Part shown: positions 1-8,903 of the stretch, piece after piece
How positions within the stretch are numbered: the first letter of the stretch is position 1
Layout: each line of letters opens with the position of its first letter
Source: Methylopila jiangsuensis
Lineage (GTDB): Bacteria > Pseudomonadota > Alphaproteobacteria > Rhizobiales > Methylopilaceae
Assembly: GCF_027922305.1 (NCBI RefSeq)
Contig: NZ_BSFK01000016.1
Location: 430,565-494,564 of the forward strand
DNA length: 64,000 nucleotides
Direction: 5' to 3'
The notes under the pieces: generated by a model
Told to the model about the DNA's origin: nothing
Databases searched by the model: none
Seen by the model: the letters and a program-made list of their open reading frames with translations, nothing else
Made by a program: the position numbers and the translations under genes

Positions 1-208
1 CCCCCCCGACGAAACGAGACGTGGGATACAGGTCGCGCTCCAGCAGCGCGGACAGGCGGCCCTGCACGTCGACGGCCACGGGTTCGCCCACGACGCTCCG
101 CGCGATCGTCACGCTCTCCACCAGCGAGCGGAACGCCTCGTGCGCCTTCAGGTCGCCGTCGGCGATGACGCCGCCAAGCGCGCCCGCGATCTCGCGCAGG
201 TCCGGGTG
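1..208 (-). pseudogene. Serine recombinase C-terminal remnant
   Basis: The minus strand is open from about position 208 to the window edge. It reads like the C-terminal tail of a large serine recombinase or resolvase: HPDLREIAGALGG, then EAFRSLVESVTIAR, then DVQGRLSALLERD, the stretch that usually ends this family. The catalytic and zinc-ribbon parts are missing because IS3-like sequence begins at about 200 on the other strand. Seen: an uninterrupted frame with family-like spacing. Inferred: the gene was cut by an insertion or recombination. The true stop codon may lie left of the window. Confidence 0.5.
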
Positions 209-560
209 CGGTACGGCCATTTTCGGATCGACATCCTGCTGCGCCGAGAGGGCTGGGCCCCGAAGACCATCCGGGTCGACAACGGTCCCGGGTTCGTCTC
301 GAAGGCTCTGGACCGCTGGGCCTATGAGAACGGCGTCACGCTCGGCGTCTCTCGGCCGGGCAAGCCGACCGACTGCGCCTTCGTCGAAAGCTTCAACGGC
401 AAGTTCAGGGCGGAGCGCCTCGACGCCCATTGGTTCCTGTCGCTCGACGACGCCCGGGCAAGGGTCGAGGCGTGCGGCGGGGGCGCAACGAGCCGGCCTC
501 ACACGCCTATGGGCCAGCTGACGCCCAACGAGGTCCGGAGCCCCACACTCAGACCGGACG
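200..560 (+). mobile_element. IS3-family transposase (OrfB) remnant with internal deletion
   Basis: The plus frame starts with VRYGHFRIDILLRREGW, the N-terminal block of IS3-family OrfB. It jumps directly to the late catalytic core TIRVDNGPGFVSKALDRW, then RPGKPTDCAFVESFNGK and the tail SRPHTPMGQLTPNEV. The second Asp (VDNGP) and the Glu (VESFNG) of the DDE triad are present. The first Asp and roughly 100 residues before the second are missing, so the enzyme cannot work. Several residues differ from the usual motifs (VDNGPE, DNAFIESFNG), which suggests decay. No OrfA and no clear terminal repeats are visible here. Confidence 0.8.
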
Positions 561-628
561 CAAATCCGGGGGAGTTCAGGGGGGCGGATCATTCGGGATC
601 ACCGCCCGCTCCGGGGGCGTACGGCGTT

Positions 629-1432
629 TCAGCCCGTGTCGCCCGAGGCCATGTCCTGCAATCGTTCCATCTGGACGATGCGTATCCCCTGCGCGTCGAC
701 CGTCACGAGGCCTTCACGCTGAAATCTCTTCAGCATCATCGTCACCCATTGCCGCGTCGATCCCACCATGGCGGCGATCTGATCATGGGTGATCCGGCGC
801 CGGATATTGACGGCGTTCCCGTCGGTCTCGCCATAAAGATCGCCGAGGTTCAGGATGAACTGCGCCAGCCGTTCGATGACCGAACGCGTGCCGAGCATTT
901 GCGCCATCGAGGAATAGCATCTGCCCTTTGACGCCAGCCCCTGGATGAGGGCCAGGGCGAAGTTCGGGACGGTCGCCACCAGATCGCGGAGGGCCGCGCT
1001 GTCGAGGCGCAGAATGCGGCAGTCCTCCACCGCTTCGCCCGACCACACATGGACGCCGCCGCCCGCGATCTCGGGGCCGCCGATGAAATGCCCCGGCGTC
1101 CAGTAGGCGAGCGTGATCTCTCGGCCGGACGGCGCGGTGTAGAACACGCGCACGCGCCCCTGCTCGATGATGAAAATGCCGCCGTGCCGTTCGCCCTGCG
1201 TGAACACAGCCTCTCCGGCGCCCACCCCGTAGGAGCGGCCGCGCGTCGCCACGAGCTTGCGCTCGCCGTCCGTCAGCTGGTCGAGGAAATGCGCGCCGAC
1301 GTTGAGGTCGTGCGCGGTCTCGCTGAGAAACAGCGCCGTTTCGCCCGGCAGGCGCCCGACGCGGCGTCGCTCCGGGCGCTCGCGGCCGACGTGATGCGTT
1401 TGAACGTCTGTCTCTCGAAGCGCATCCAGCAT
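629..1432 (-). CDS. Crp/Fnr-family transcriptional regulator
   Basis: This 267-residue protein has an N-terminal cyclic-nucleotide-binding-type beta barrel (about residues 45-150: GEAVFTQGERHGGIFII, then GREITLAYWTPGHFIGG). A dimer helix and a C-terminal winged helix follow (about 200-255: THDQIAAMVGSTRQWVTMMLKRF). No Fnr-type cysteine cluster is evident, and the ligand is unknown. The gene is divergent from the first ABC importer across a 328-bp gap, so local control of that operon is a reasonable inference. The first 40 or so residues match no domain, and a start further downstream is possible. Confidence 0.85.
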   Translation of the reverse strand: MLDALRETDVQTHHVGRERPERRRVGRLPGETALFLSETAHDLNVGAHFLDQLTDGERKLVATRGRSYGVGAGEAVFTQGERHGGIFIIEQGRVRVFYTAPSGREITLAYWTPGHFIGGPEIAGGGVHVWSGEAVEDCRILRLDSAALRDLVATVPNFALALIQGLASKGRCYSSMAQMLGTRSVIERLAQFILNLGDLYGETDGNAVNIRRRITHDQIAAMVGSTRQWVTMMLKRFQREGLVTVDAQGIRIVQMERLQDMASGDTG

Positions 1433-1760
1433 CGCGAACCCGCGCCTTATCCCTCGAGCCGAGGCGATCGTTTCGCCGACCCATAATAAAATTCAATTTA
1501 TAGATTTTATAGCAATATGGTTCGGCGCTTGTCGCCTCCCTTCGTGCGTCCCGTGCGAAGAGCGCTTCCGCCGCGCCGAAGGTGGTCGCTCTCCGGGAGC
1601 GCCGCGCGGTCGCGACCATCGCGCCCGTGGCCTGAGCGGTCAGCGCCCGTCCCAGGGTCCGGGCCGCGCGCCGTCGCTGCGGTTTGCAATTAATTGACAG
1701 CGCGTCCCGTGACATCATGCATTCTATATATTCAGTAGAAAGTGTTCTCGGGGATTTTTT
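1433..1760. promoter_or_regulatory. Divergent intergenic region with AT-rich tracts
   Basis: This 328-bp gap separates the Crp-like gene from the ABC importer operon. Two AT-rich patches stand out in GC-rich surroundings: 1484-1516 and about 1688-1740. The second contains TTGACA at 1694-1699 and TCTATATA at 1724-1731, but their spacing is too long for a standard pair of promoter boxes. A GGGGA element precedes the ATG at 1761. The region probably holds both promoters and the operator. No palindromic Crp site could be fixed with confidence. Confidence 0.4.
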
Positions 1761-2771
1761 ATGCCGTTCCATCGCGCCAAAGCCGCGCTCGCCGCGGTCG
1801 CCCTGCTGTTCGCAGCCACCGGAGACGCGTCCGCGAAGCTCCGCATCGCCTGGCAGACCGGCGACGTGCAGGTGATCCTGCAGTACGCCGAGGGCGCGGG
1901 CCTGTTTAAGGAGGCCGGCCTCGACTACTCGCTGCACGCCTTCCCCGCCGGCCCCGCGATCCTGTCGCCGCTCGCCGGCAAGGAGGTCGACATCGCCTGG
2001 CTCGGCGAGTTCCCGGTGGTGACCGGCTTCGCCAACAAGATTCCGTTCTCGCTGTTCCTCGTCGACCAATCCTTCACGGAATCGGTGCGCCTCGTCGCGA
2101 ACCCGAAATCCGGCGTGAAGGAGATCAAGGATCTGAAGGGAAAGAGGATCGGCGTCACCTTCGGCTCCACCGGCCACAACCACATTCTGATCGCGCTGAA
2201 GTCGGCGGGACTCGCCGCCTCCGAGGTCACGCTGGTCAACCTCGCGCCGGCGCAGATTCCGCCCGCCTACGCCGCGGGCCAGATCGACGCCGCCTTCACC
2301 TGGGAGCCGAACATCGCCAAGCTCGAGGAGGCGGGCGGCGCGCGGATCGCGACCACCGCAAGCATCGGCGCCTTCGCCTATGGCCTGTGGGTCGGCCGCA
2401 ACGAGACGCTGAAGAACGACGCCGAGGACATCCAGAAGTTCCTGGCGGTCTGGGACAGGGCGGTGGCGAAGCTCAGGTCCGACCCGGACGAGGTCCTGAA
2501 ATACGAGGCCAGGCGTCTCGACAAGAGCCCCGACGAGATCAAGGCGCTCGTCGAGCGCCAGAAGGTGGAGCGCCCGAGCTTCGAACAGCAGCTGTCGCCG
2601 GCCTGGCTCGGCGCGCCCGGCGACAAGGCGAGCGCGAAGTTCGTCGAGCAGGCCCGGGAGATCGGGACGTTTCTCGTCTCGCTTGAGCGCATCAAGGAGC
2701 AGCCGGCGGACTGGACCGCGATCATCGACCAGCAGCCGCTGATCGACTACCTGAAGTCGAAGAAGAGCTGA
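1761..2771 (+). CDS. ABC importer substrate-binding protein (TauA/SsuA type)
   Basis: This periplasmic solute-binding protein has 336 residues. The signal peptide ends near ATGDASA at residues 19-25, and the mature protein starts KLRIAWQTGD. Family features follow: GLFKEAGLD, PAGPAILSPLAGKEVDIAWLG, and later GKRIGVTFGSTGHN and AAGQIDAAFTWEPN. The family (NMT1/THI5-like, nitrate/sulfonate/taurine) binds small anions, sulfonates or pyrimidine precursors, and this sequence does not reveal the ligand. It is the first gene of an operon, 10 bp before its ATPase gene. Neighbouring amidases suggest an amide-bearing ligand; that is inference. Confidence 0.88.
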   Translation: MPFHRAKAALAAVALLFAATGDASAKLRIAWQTGDVQVILQYAEGAGLFKEAGLDYSLHAFPAGPAILSPLAGKEVDIAWLGEFPVVTGFANKIPFSLFLVDQSFTESVRLVANPKSGVKEIKDLKGKRIGVTFGSTGHNHILIALKSAGLAASEVTLVNLAPAQIPPAYAAGQIDAAFTWEPNIAKLEEAGGARIATTASIGAFAYGLWVGRNETLKNDAEDIQKFLAVWDRAVAKLRSDPDEVLKYEARRLDKSPDEIKALVERQKVERPSFEQQLSPAWLGAPGDKASAKFVEQAREIGTFLVSLERIKEQPADWTAIIDQQPLIDYLKSKKS

Positions 2772-2781
2772 CGGGCCGACC

Positions 2782-3576
2782 GTGAGCGCCGCTCCCCCTC
2801 TTCTCGAAGCCGTCGATCTGTCGTTCCGATACGACGCGGAGACCGTGCTGGACCGGGTGTCGTTCGCGCTTAGCCGCGGCGAGGTTCTGGCGCTGCTTGG
2901 GCCATCGGGCTGCGGCAAGACCACCCTGCTCAACCTGATCGCGGGCTTCAACCTCCCCGGGTCGGGGCGCCTCACCCTCGAGGGCGCTCCGATCGCGGGG
3001 CCGGGGTCGGACCGGGCGGTGGTGTTCCAGGGCGGGGCGCTGTTCGACTGGCTGACGGCGCGGGCGAACGTCGAATTCGCGCTGAGCTGCCGCGGCGTTG
3101 CGAAGGCGGAGCGGCGCAGGGCCAGCGACAGGCTGCTCGCTCTGGTCGGGCTTGCGGATGTGGCGGACCGTTTTCCGTATGAAATGTCGGGCGGTATGCG
3201 GCAGCGCGTCGGCGTCGCCCGGGTGCTCGCCGCCGAGCCGCGGGTGATGCTCATGGACGAGCCTTTCGCGGCGGTCGACGTCCAGACCCGGGAGACGCTG
3301 CAGGAGGAGGTGCTGCGGATCAACGCCGCGACCCGTTGCGCCATCGTGTTCGTGACCCATGACATCGAGGAAGCGGTGTTCGTGGCCGACCGCGTTCTCG
3401 TGCTGTCCCGCGGCGGCGGGGGCGTCGCGGCCGAGTTCCGCGTCGACCTGCCGGCGCCGCGCTGGAACGCGCTCAACCGTCTGCGCCCCGAGTTTCTCCG
3501 CCTGCGGGAGGAGATCTATCTCACCATGAAGGACGGGCTCCGTCCCGCCGCGGAGAGCCGCCATGCGGCCGCGTGA
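2782..3576 (+). CDS. ABC importer ATPase (TauB/SsuB type)
   Basis: This cytoplasmic ATP-binding subunit has 264 residues and a GTG start. Walker A is GPSGCGKT at residues 40-47, the signature is MSGGMRQR, Walker B is VMLMDEPF, and the switch histidine lies in VFVTHDIEEA. Length and motifs match the ATPases of nitrate/sulfonate/taurine importers. Its 3' end overlaps the permease gene by 14 bp, indicating translational coupling with the permease and the upstream binding protein. Confidence 0.92.
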   Translation: MSAAPPLLEAVDLSFRYDAETVLDRVSFALSRGEVLALLGPSGCGKTTLLNLIAGFNLPGSGRLTLEGAPIAGPGSDRAVVFQGGALFDWLTARANVEFALSCRGVAKAERRRASDRLLALVGLADVADRFPYEMSGGMRQRVGVARVLAAEPRVMLMDEPFAAVDVQTRETLQEEVLRINAATRCAIVFVTHDIEEAVFVADRVLVLSRGGGGVAAEFRVDLPAPRWNALNRLRPEFLRLREEIYLTMKDGLRPAAESRHAAA

Positions 3577-4345
3577 CCGGGACGCCGCCTATTGGCTCGT
3601 CGCCCTGGCCTCGCCCGCGGCGCTCGTGCTGCTGTGGGACGCTCTCAGCCGGTTCGGGCTGGTCGATCCGCTGCTGCTGCCTCCCCCCGGGGCGATCGCG
3701 GCCGCGTTGCGGGACGTGATCGTGGACGGCTACGCCGGCGTCGGCGTGCTGACCCATATGGGCGTGAGCCTCTACCGCGTGGCGGCGGCCTTTCTGGCGG
3801 CGGTCGTGGTCGGCGTGACGATCGGCCTGATGCGCGGCGTGCATTCGAAGGTGGACGCGGCCTTCCTGATCCCGTTCGAGGTCGTGCGGCCGATTCCGCC
3901 GCTCGCCTTCATCTCGCTGTTCATCCTGTGGTTCGGGATCGGCGAGGTCTCGAAGATCCTCATCATCTTCTACTCCGCGATGCTGATCGTGGCGCTGAAC
4001 GCGCAGGCGGGCGTCGCGGCCTGCCCGCAGGACAAGATCCGCGCCGCGCGCTCGCTTGGGGCTTCGCGGTGGCAGGCGTTCTGGCGGGTCATCCTGCCGG
4101 CTGCGCTGCCGCAGACCATGGTCGGCCTGCGCGTCGCGCTCGCCACCGCCCTGTCGATCCTGGTCGCGGCGGAACTGCTCGGGGGCGACCGGGGGCTCGG
4201 CTTCGTCATCAGCGACGCCAGCACCTTCTTCAAAACCAACGACGTGTTCGTCGGCATCATCCTGATCGGCGCGATCGGCTTCCTCGCCGACCGCGGCCTG
4301 GCCTGGCTCGGTCGCCGCTACGTGCACTGGGAGGGCCGTTCATGA
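3563..4345 (+). CDS. ABC importer permease (TauC/SsuC type)
   Basis: This inner-membrane permease has 260 residues and about six hydrophobic segments. It carries the conserved cytoplasmic EAA-type loop, seen as RAARSLGASRWQAF followed by ILPAALPQT, which docks the ATPase. The core FISLFILWFGIGEVSKI is typical of the sulfonate/taurine branch. It overlaps the ATPase gene upstream and shares ATGA with the RidA gene downstream. A complete importer is therefore encoded at 1761-4345, with a RidA protein coupled to it. Confidence 0.92.
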   Translation: MRPRDRDAAYWLVALASPAALVLLWDALSRFGLVDPLLLPPPGAIAAALRDVIVDGYAGVGVLTHMGVSLYRVAAAFLAAVVVGVTIGLMRGVHSKVDAAFLIPFEVVRPIPPLAFISLFILWFGIGEVSKILIIFYSAMLIVALNAQAGVAACPQDKIRAARSLGASRWQAFWRVILPAALPQTMVGLRVALATALSILVAAELLGGDRGLGFVISDASTFFKTNDVFVGIILIGAIGFLADRGLAWLGRRYVHWEGRS

Positions 4346-4773
4346 GCCGCGTCGTCAATCCCGTTCCCGGCCTCGGGCCGATCTTCGAAGGCTGGGTCTC
4401 GCCCGGCGTGCGGGCGGGCGGTTTCGTCTTCACCGCAGGCGTCATCGGGGCCGATCCGGTGACGGGCAGGGTGGTGGAGGGCGTCGAGGCCCAGATCCGC
4501 CGCATCTTCGAGGAGCTCGACCTGATCCTGACCGCGCACGGTTCCGGGCTGGAGCACGTTGTCAGGCTCACGATGTACTTCACCGACCGTCCGACCCAGT
4601 GGCCGGTGCTCGACCGCATCCGCCGGGAGCTGTTCCCGGTCGACCCGCCGGCGACGACCGGCGTCGGCGTCACCGCCATCGAGCAGGGCGCGGCGGTCGA
4701 GATCGAGGCGATCGCCCTGGTTCCCGGGGCTTCGGCCGGCGACGCCCCGACCCCGACGAGGATCACGCGATGA
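4342..4773 (+). CDS. RidA/YjgF-family protein
   Basis: This 143-residue protein is slightly longer than classic RidA (about 128). It shows the family fold: GFVFTAGVIGADPVTGRVVEG, QIRRIFEELDLIL, HVVRLTMYFTDRPTQW and a C-terminal EIEAIAL. RidA proteins deaminate reactive enamine/imine intermediates or act as small amidohydrolases in catabolic operons. A conserved arginine in RidA normally binds the carboxylate; I could not place its equivalent with certainty. The gene overlaps the permease by 4 bp and the amidase by 4 bp, so it belongs to this operon and probably handles a pathway intermediate. Confidence 0.8.
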   Translation: MSRVVNPVPGLGPIFEGWVSPGVRAGGFVFTAGVIGADPVTGRVVEGVEAQIRRIFEELDLILTAHGSGLEHVVRLTMYFTDRPTQWPVLDRIRRELFPVDPPATTGVGVTAIEQGAAVEIEAIALVPGASAGDAPTPTRITR

Positions 4774-6206
4774 CCGCACAGACCGACCTGGCCCGCCCCG
4801 TGGCTCCTGCGCCTGCGAACGACGACCTCGCCCGCCTTTCAGCGGCGGAGCTCGGGGCTCTCTACCGCGCGGGGAAAGCCTCCCCCGTCGAGGTTCTCGA
4901 CCAGACGCTTGAACGCATCGCCCGCCTTGATCCCGTGGTCAACGCCTTCGCGCTGCTCGATCCCGAGGCGGCGCGCCGGGACGCCGCGGCGTCCGAGGAG
5001 CGCTGGAGGCGCGGCGCGCCGCTCAGCCCCATCGACGGCGCGCCCGCCACGCTGAAGGACCTGATCGCCGCGAAAGGCTGGCCGACCCTGCGAGGCAGCC
5101 ATGTGGTCGACCCGGAGCAGGCCTGGGACGAGGATTCCCCTGTGACCGCGAGGCTGCGGGAGGCCGGCGCGGTGCTGCTCGGCAAGACCACCACTTCGGA
5201 ATTCGGCTGGACGGCGCTCGCCGACAGCCCGCTGACCGGCCTCACCCGCAACCCCTGGGACCTGTCCCGCACCGCCGGTGGAAGCAGCGGCGGCGCGGCG
5301 GCGAGCGCGGCGCTCAATCTCGCCCCGCTCAATGTGGCGACCGACGGCGGCGGCTCGACACGGCTGCCGGCCGCGAATTCCGGCGCGTTCGGACTGAAGC
5401 CCACCTTCGGCCGCGTCGCGGGCTATCCGTCGGCGCACACCCACACCCTGTTCCACGTGACGCCGCTGACCCGCACCGTCGCCGACGCCGCGCTGCTGCT
5501 CCACGCCATCGCCCGACCCGATCCGCGCGACTGGCGCGCCCTGCCGAAAGCGCCGGACGACTGGCTCGACGGTCTGGATGCGGGCGTCGCGGGGCTGAAG
5601 ATCGGATTCAGCCCGGACCTCGGCTACGCCGAGGTCGATCCGGAGGTGGCGGAGATCGTGGCGCGGGCGGCGCAGGCGTTCGAGGAGCTCGGCGCCCATG
5701 TGGAGCCGGTCGATCTCGGCCTCGACGACCCGCTGCCGGTCTACCGCACGCTGGCCGACGCCGCGGTGGCGCGGCTGTTCGCCAATCTGCCCGAGGGGCG
5801 CGCCGCGCTCGCCGACCCGGACTTCCGGGCGGTGGCCGAGCGGGGCCGGGCGATCGACGCGGTGACCTATCTCGGCGCGGCCGAGGCGCGGGAGGCGCTG
5901 GGGCGCCGGTTCGGCCTGCTGCACGAACGCTTCCACCTGCTGCTGACGCCGACGACGGCCGTCCCGGCTCTGCCGGCGGACTTCGCCACCACCAGCGGCT
6001 CCCGCGGCGTCACGCCGTCGCCCTTCGCCTATCCGTTCAATCTCACGCAGCAGCCGGCGGCCAGCGTTCCCGCCGGTCTGACCCGCGCCGGCCTTCCGGT
6101 CGGCCTCCAGATCGTGGGGCCCAAATACGCCGAGGCGCGGGTTCTGACCGCCGCCACGGCGTTCGAGGCCGCGCGCCCCTTCGCCCGCGTTCCCGATCCC
6201 GCGTGA
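4770..6206 (+). CDS. Amidase-signature family hydrolase
   Basis: This 478-residue amidase-signature enzyme has the full Ser-cisSer-Lys triad: Lys96 (ATLKDLI), Ser173 in GGSSGGAAA and the nucleophile Ser197 in DGGGSTRLPA. Such enzymes hydrolyse amides or related C-N bonds in the cytoplasm. The start at 4770 overlaps the RidA stop (ATGA). Together with the flanking importers, it probably releases ammonia or an amine from an imported amide. The substrate cannot be read from the sequence, and relatives include aryl and acyl amidases and GatA-like proteins. Confidence 0.88.
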   Translation: MTAQTDLARPVAPAPANDDLARLSAAELGALYRAGKASPVEVLDQTLERIARLDPVVNAFALLDPEAARRDAAASEERWRRGAPLSPIDGAPATLKDLIAAKGWPTLRGSHVVDPEQAWDEDSPVTARLREAGAVLLGKTTTSEFGWTALADSPLTGLTRNPWDLSRTAGGSSGGAAASAALNLAPLNVATDGGGSTRLPAANSGAFGLKPTFGRVAGYPSAHTHTLFHVTPLTRTVADAALLLHAIARPDPRDWRALPKAPDDWLDGLDAGVAGLKIGFSPDLGYAEVDPEVAEIVARAAQAFEELGAHVEPVDLGLDDPLPVYRTLADAAVARLFANLPEGRAALADPDFRAVAERGRAIDAVTYLGAAEAREALGRRFGLLHERFHLLLTPTTAVPALPADFATTSGSRGVTPSPFAYPFNLTQQPAASVPAGLTRAGLPVGLQIVGPKYAEARVLTAATAFEAARPFARVPDPA

Positions 6207-6258
6207 CGCGCGCGCTTCCCTTGTCCCTTCCTCCCTTCTCACACCGAGTCAAACGGCC

Positions 6259-7220
6259 ATGACGTCCTTCTCCTTCCGCCCGCTCCGCAGCTTCTTCGCC
6301 GCAACCGTTCTCGCCCTGGCCGCGGCGGCGCCCGCGGCGGCCCAGGACATCGTCATCGGCGAGGGCCAGAGCGCCTCCTGGGGCCAGTTCTATGTGGCCG
6401 ACAGCCAGAAGCTCTGGGAAAAGCAGGGGTTGAACCCGAAGGCCGTGACCTTCCCCTCCGGGCGCCTCGTGCTCGACGCTCTGGTGGGCGGCGGCGTCGC
6501 GATCGGCACCGCGGCGGAGACGCCGGTGGTGTTCGCCGCTCTGAACGGGCTGCCGGTCCGCATCATCGGCACGCTGAACCGCCACGAGCCGTTCGACGTG
6601 GTGACGTCGAAGGACATCACCTCGATCGCCGGGCTGAAGGGCAAGAAGGTCGGCTATTCGCAGGGCACCAACGCCCACTACTACCTGCTCAAGGCGCTGG
6701 AATCCGCCGGCCTGAAGCTCTCCGACGTGACCGCCGTCAGCCTGACGCCGTCCGACTTCGTCACCAGCCTCGACAATGGCGCGCTCGACGCCTTCGTCTG
6801 GACCGAGCCGCACATCTCCAAGGCGCTCAGCGTCGGCGGGGGCCGGTTCCACGCGCTGAAGACCCCGGGCCTCTATTTCGGCTACTCGGCGATCATCACC
6901 CTGCAGTCGACCATCGACGAGAAGCCGGAACTGGTGACGAAGGCGCTGAAGGCGCTGATCGAGGCCGACAAGGTCGTCAAGACCGATCCGGAGGCCGCGA
7001 TCGCGATCGTGTCCGAGAAGATCAAGCTGTCCCCGGAGACGACCAAGGGCTTCTGGGACCGCTTCAACTTCCAGGTCGCGCTCGACAAGCCTCAGCTCGT
7101 CGCGGATCTGAAGACGCAGGCTCAGTGGGCGATCGACAACAAGCTCGTGCGTCCGGACGCGGCCATCCCTGATTTCGACAAGGTGGTGGTGGACGCCCCG
7201 CTCCGGGCGGCGCAGGGCGA

Positions 7221-7224
<4 letters not shown>
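6259..7224 (+). CDS. Second ABC importer substrate-binding protein
   Basis: This 321-residue periplasmic binding protein has a clear signal peptide (FFAATVLALAAAAPAAAQ, cut before DIVIGEG). It is of the nitrate/sulfonate/taurine class: LWEKQGLNPKAVTFPSGR, GLKGKKVGYSQGTNAHYYL and DNGALDAFVWTEPH. It differs widely from the binding protein at 1761, so the two importers are not a recent duplication and probably take different ligands. A 52-bp gap after the amidase gene allows a separate promoter. Its stop overlaps the next ATPase gene by 4 bp. Confidence 0.88.
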
Positions 7225-8030
<806 letters not shown>

Positions 8031-8034
8031 GACG

Positions 8035-8877
8035 ATGGCGAAGGCGTTCTTCAGCCGCTCCGCGGCGCTGGGGCTCGCGGGGACGGGCGGCTTCCTGATC
8101 GCCTGGGAGGCGCTGAGCCGCAGCGGCCTCGTCAGCCCGGTGATGCTGCCCGCGCCGAGCGTGGTGCTGCGCTCCGGCGCGGCGCTCGCCGAAACCGGGG
8201 AGCTGGGCGCGCACCTCGCCGCCAGCCTCTGGCGCGCGGCGCTGGGCTTCGCCATCGGGGCCACCCTTGGCGTCGCGTCAGGCGTGGCCTTCGCGCGCTC
8301 GGACCTCCTCTACGGACTGTTCAATCCGCTGGTTCAGGTGTTCCGGGCCATCCCGTCGCTCGCCTTCGTGCCGCTCGCGATCTTCTGGTTCGGCATCGGC
8401 GAGACGTCCAAGATCTTCCTCATCGCCTGGGGGGTGTTTTTCCCGGTCTGGGTGAACGCGTTCATCGGCGTGCGCGACGTCAGCCAGCTGTTCGTGCGCG
8501 CTGGCGAAAGCCTCGGCGCCTCCGGCTGGCGCATGCTCATCTTCGTGGTCCTGCCGGCCGCGCTGCCGATGATCCTCGCCGGGCTCCGGGTCAGCCTGTC
8601 CATCGCCATGGTGCTGCTGGTCGCGGCCGAACTCGCCGGCGCGCTGCATGGCGTCGGCTATCTCATCCAGGTGTCGCAGCAGGTGTTCCGCGTCGACCTG
8701 ATGTTCGTCGGACTCGCCGCGCTCGGGCTGATGGGCTTCGCCGCCGATCTCGTTTTCGAACGCGCCGTCCGCCTGCTGTTTCCCTGGTACGCCGCCCGCG
8801 AGACCGGCGGCCGCCCGGCGCGCGCGGACGATCGCCGCCCCATGACGTCCTCGCTTCGCGGCGCGCCCGGCGCCTGA
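8035..8877 (+). CDS. Second ABC importer permease
   Basis: This inner-membrane permease has 280 residues and about six hydrophobic spans. The EAA-type loop reads RAGESLGASGWRML followed by VLPAALPMI, and the core segment is VPLAIFWFGIGETSKI. The start at 8035 (ATG just after the ATPase stop) follows the embedded GGAG of the preceding codons. The C-terminal 25 residues or so are polar and not conserved. It completes a second importer at 6259-8877, which lies between the first amidase and the M20 peptidase genes. Confidence 0.9.
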   Translation: MAKAFFSRSAALGLAGTGGFLIAWEALSRSGLVSPVMLPAPSVVLRSGAALAETGELGAHLAASLWRAALGFAIGATLGVASGVAFARSDLLYGLFNPLVQVFRAIPSLAFVPLAIFWFGIGETSKIFLIAWGVFFPVWVNAFIGVRDVSQLFVRAGESLGASGWRMLIFVVLPAALPMILAGLRVSLSIAMVLLVAAELAGALHGVGYLIQVSQQVFRVDLMFVGLAALGLMGFAADLVFERAVRLLFPWYAARETGGRPARADDRRPMTSSLRGAPGA

Positions 8878-8903
8878 TCGCCCTCCCCTTCGGATCACTG
8901 TCC

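Noticed and set aside
1694..1731. Sigma-70 promoter built from TTGACA (1694) and TCTATATA (1724)
   Set aside because: The spacing of 24 bp or more is too long for a normal pair, so it was kept only as part of a general regulatory region.
1433..1760. ykkC-type guanidine riboswitch before the importer, prompted by the allophanate-hydrolase-like gene
   Set aside because: None of the conserved riboswitch blocks could be found, and no urea carboxylase gene is present.
783..3476. Very long open frame on the minus strand (about 897 codons) across the Crp-like gene and the first importer
   Set aside because: It is antisense to well-supported genes, is Arg/Ser/Ala-rich with no domain, and is explained by GC-rich third positions.
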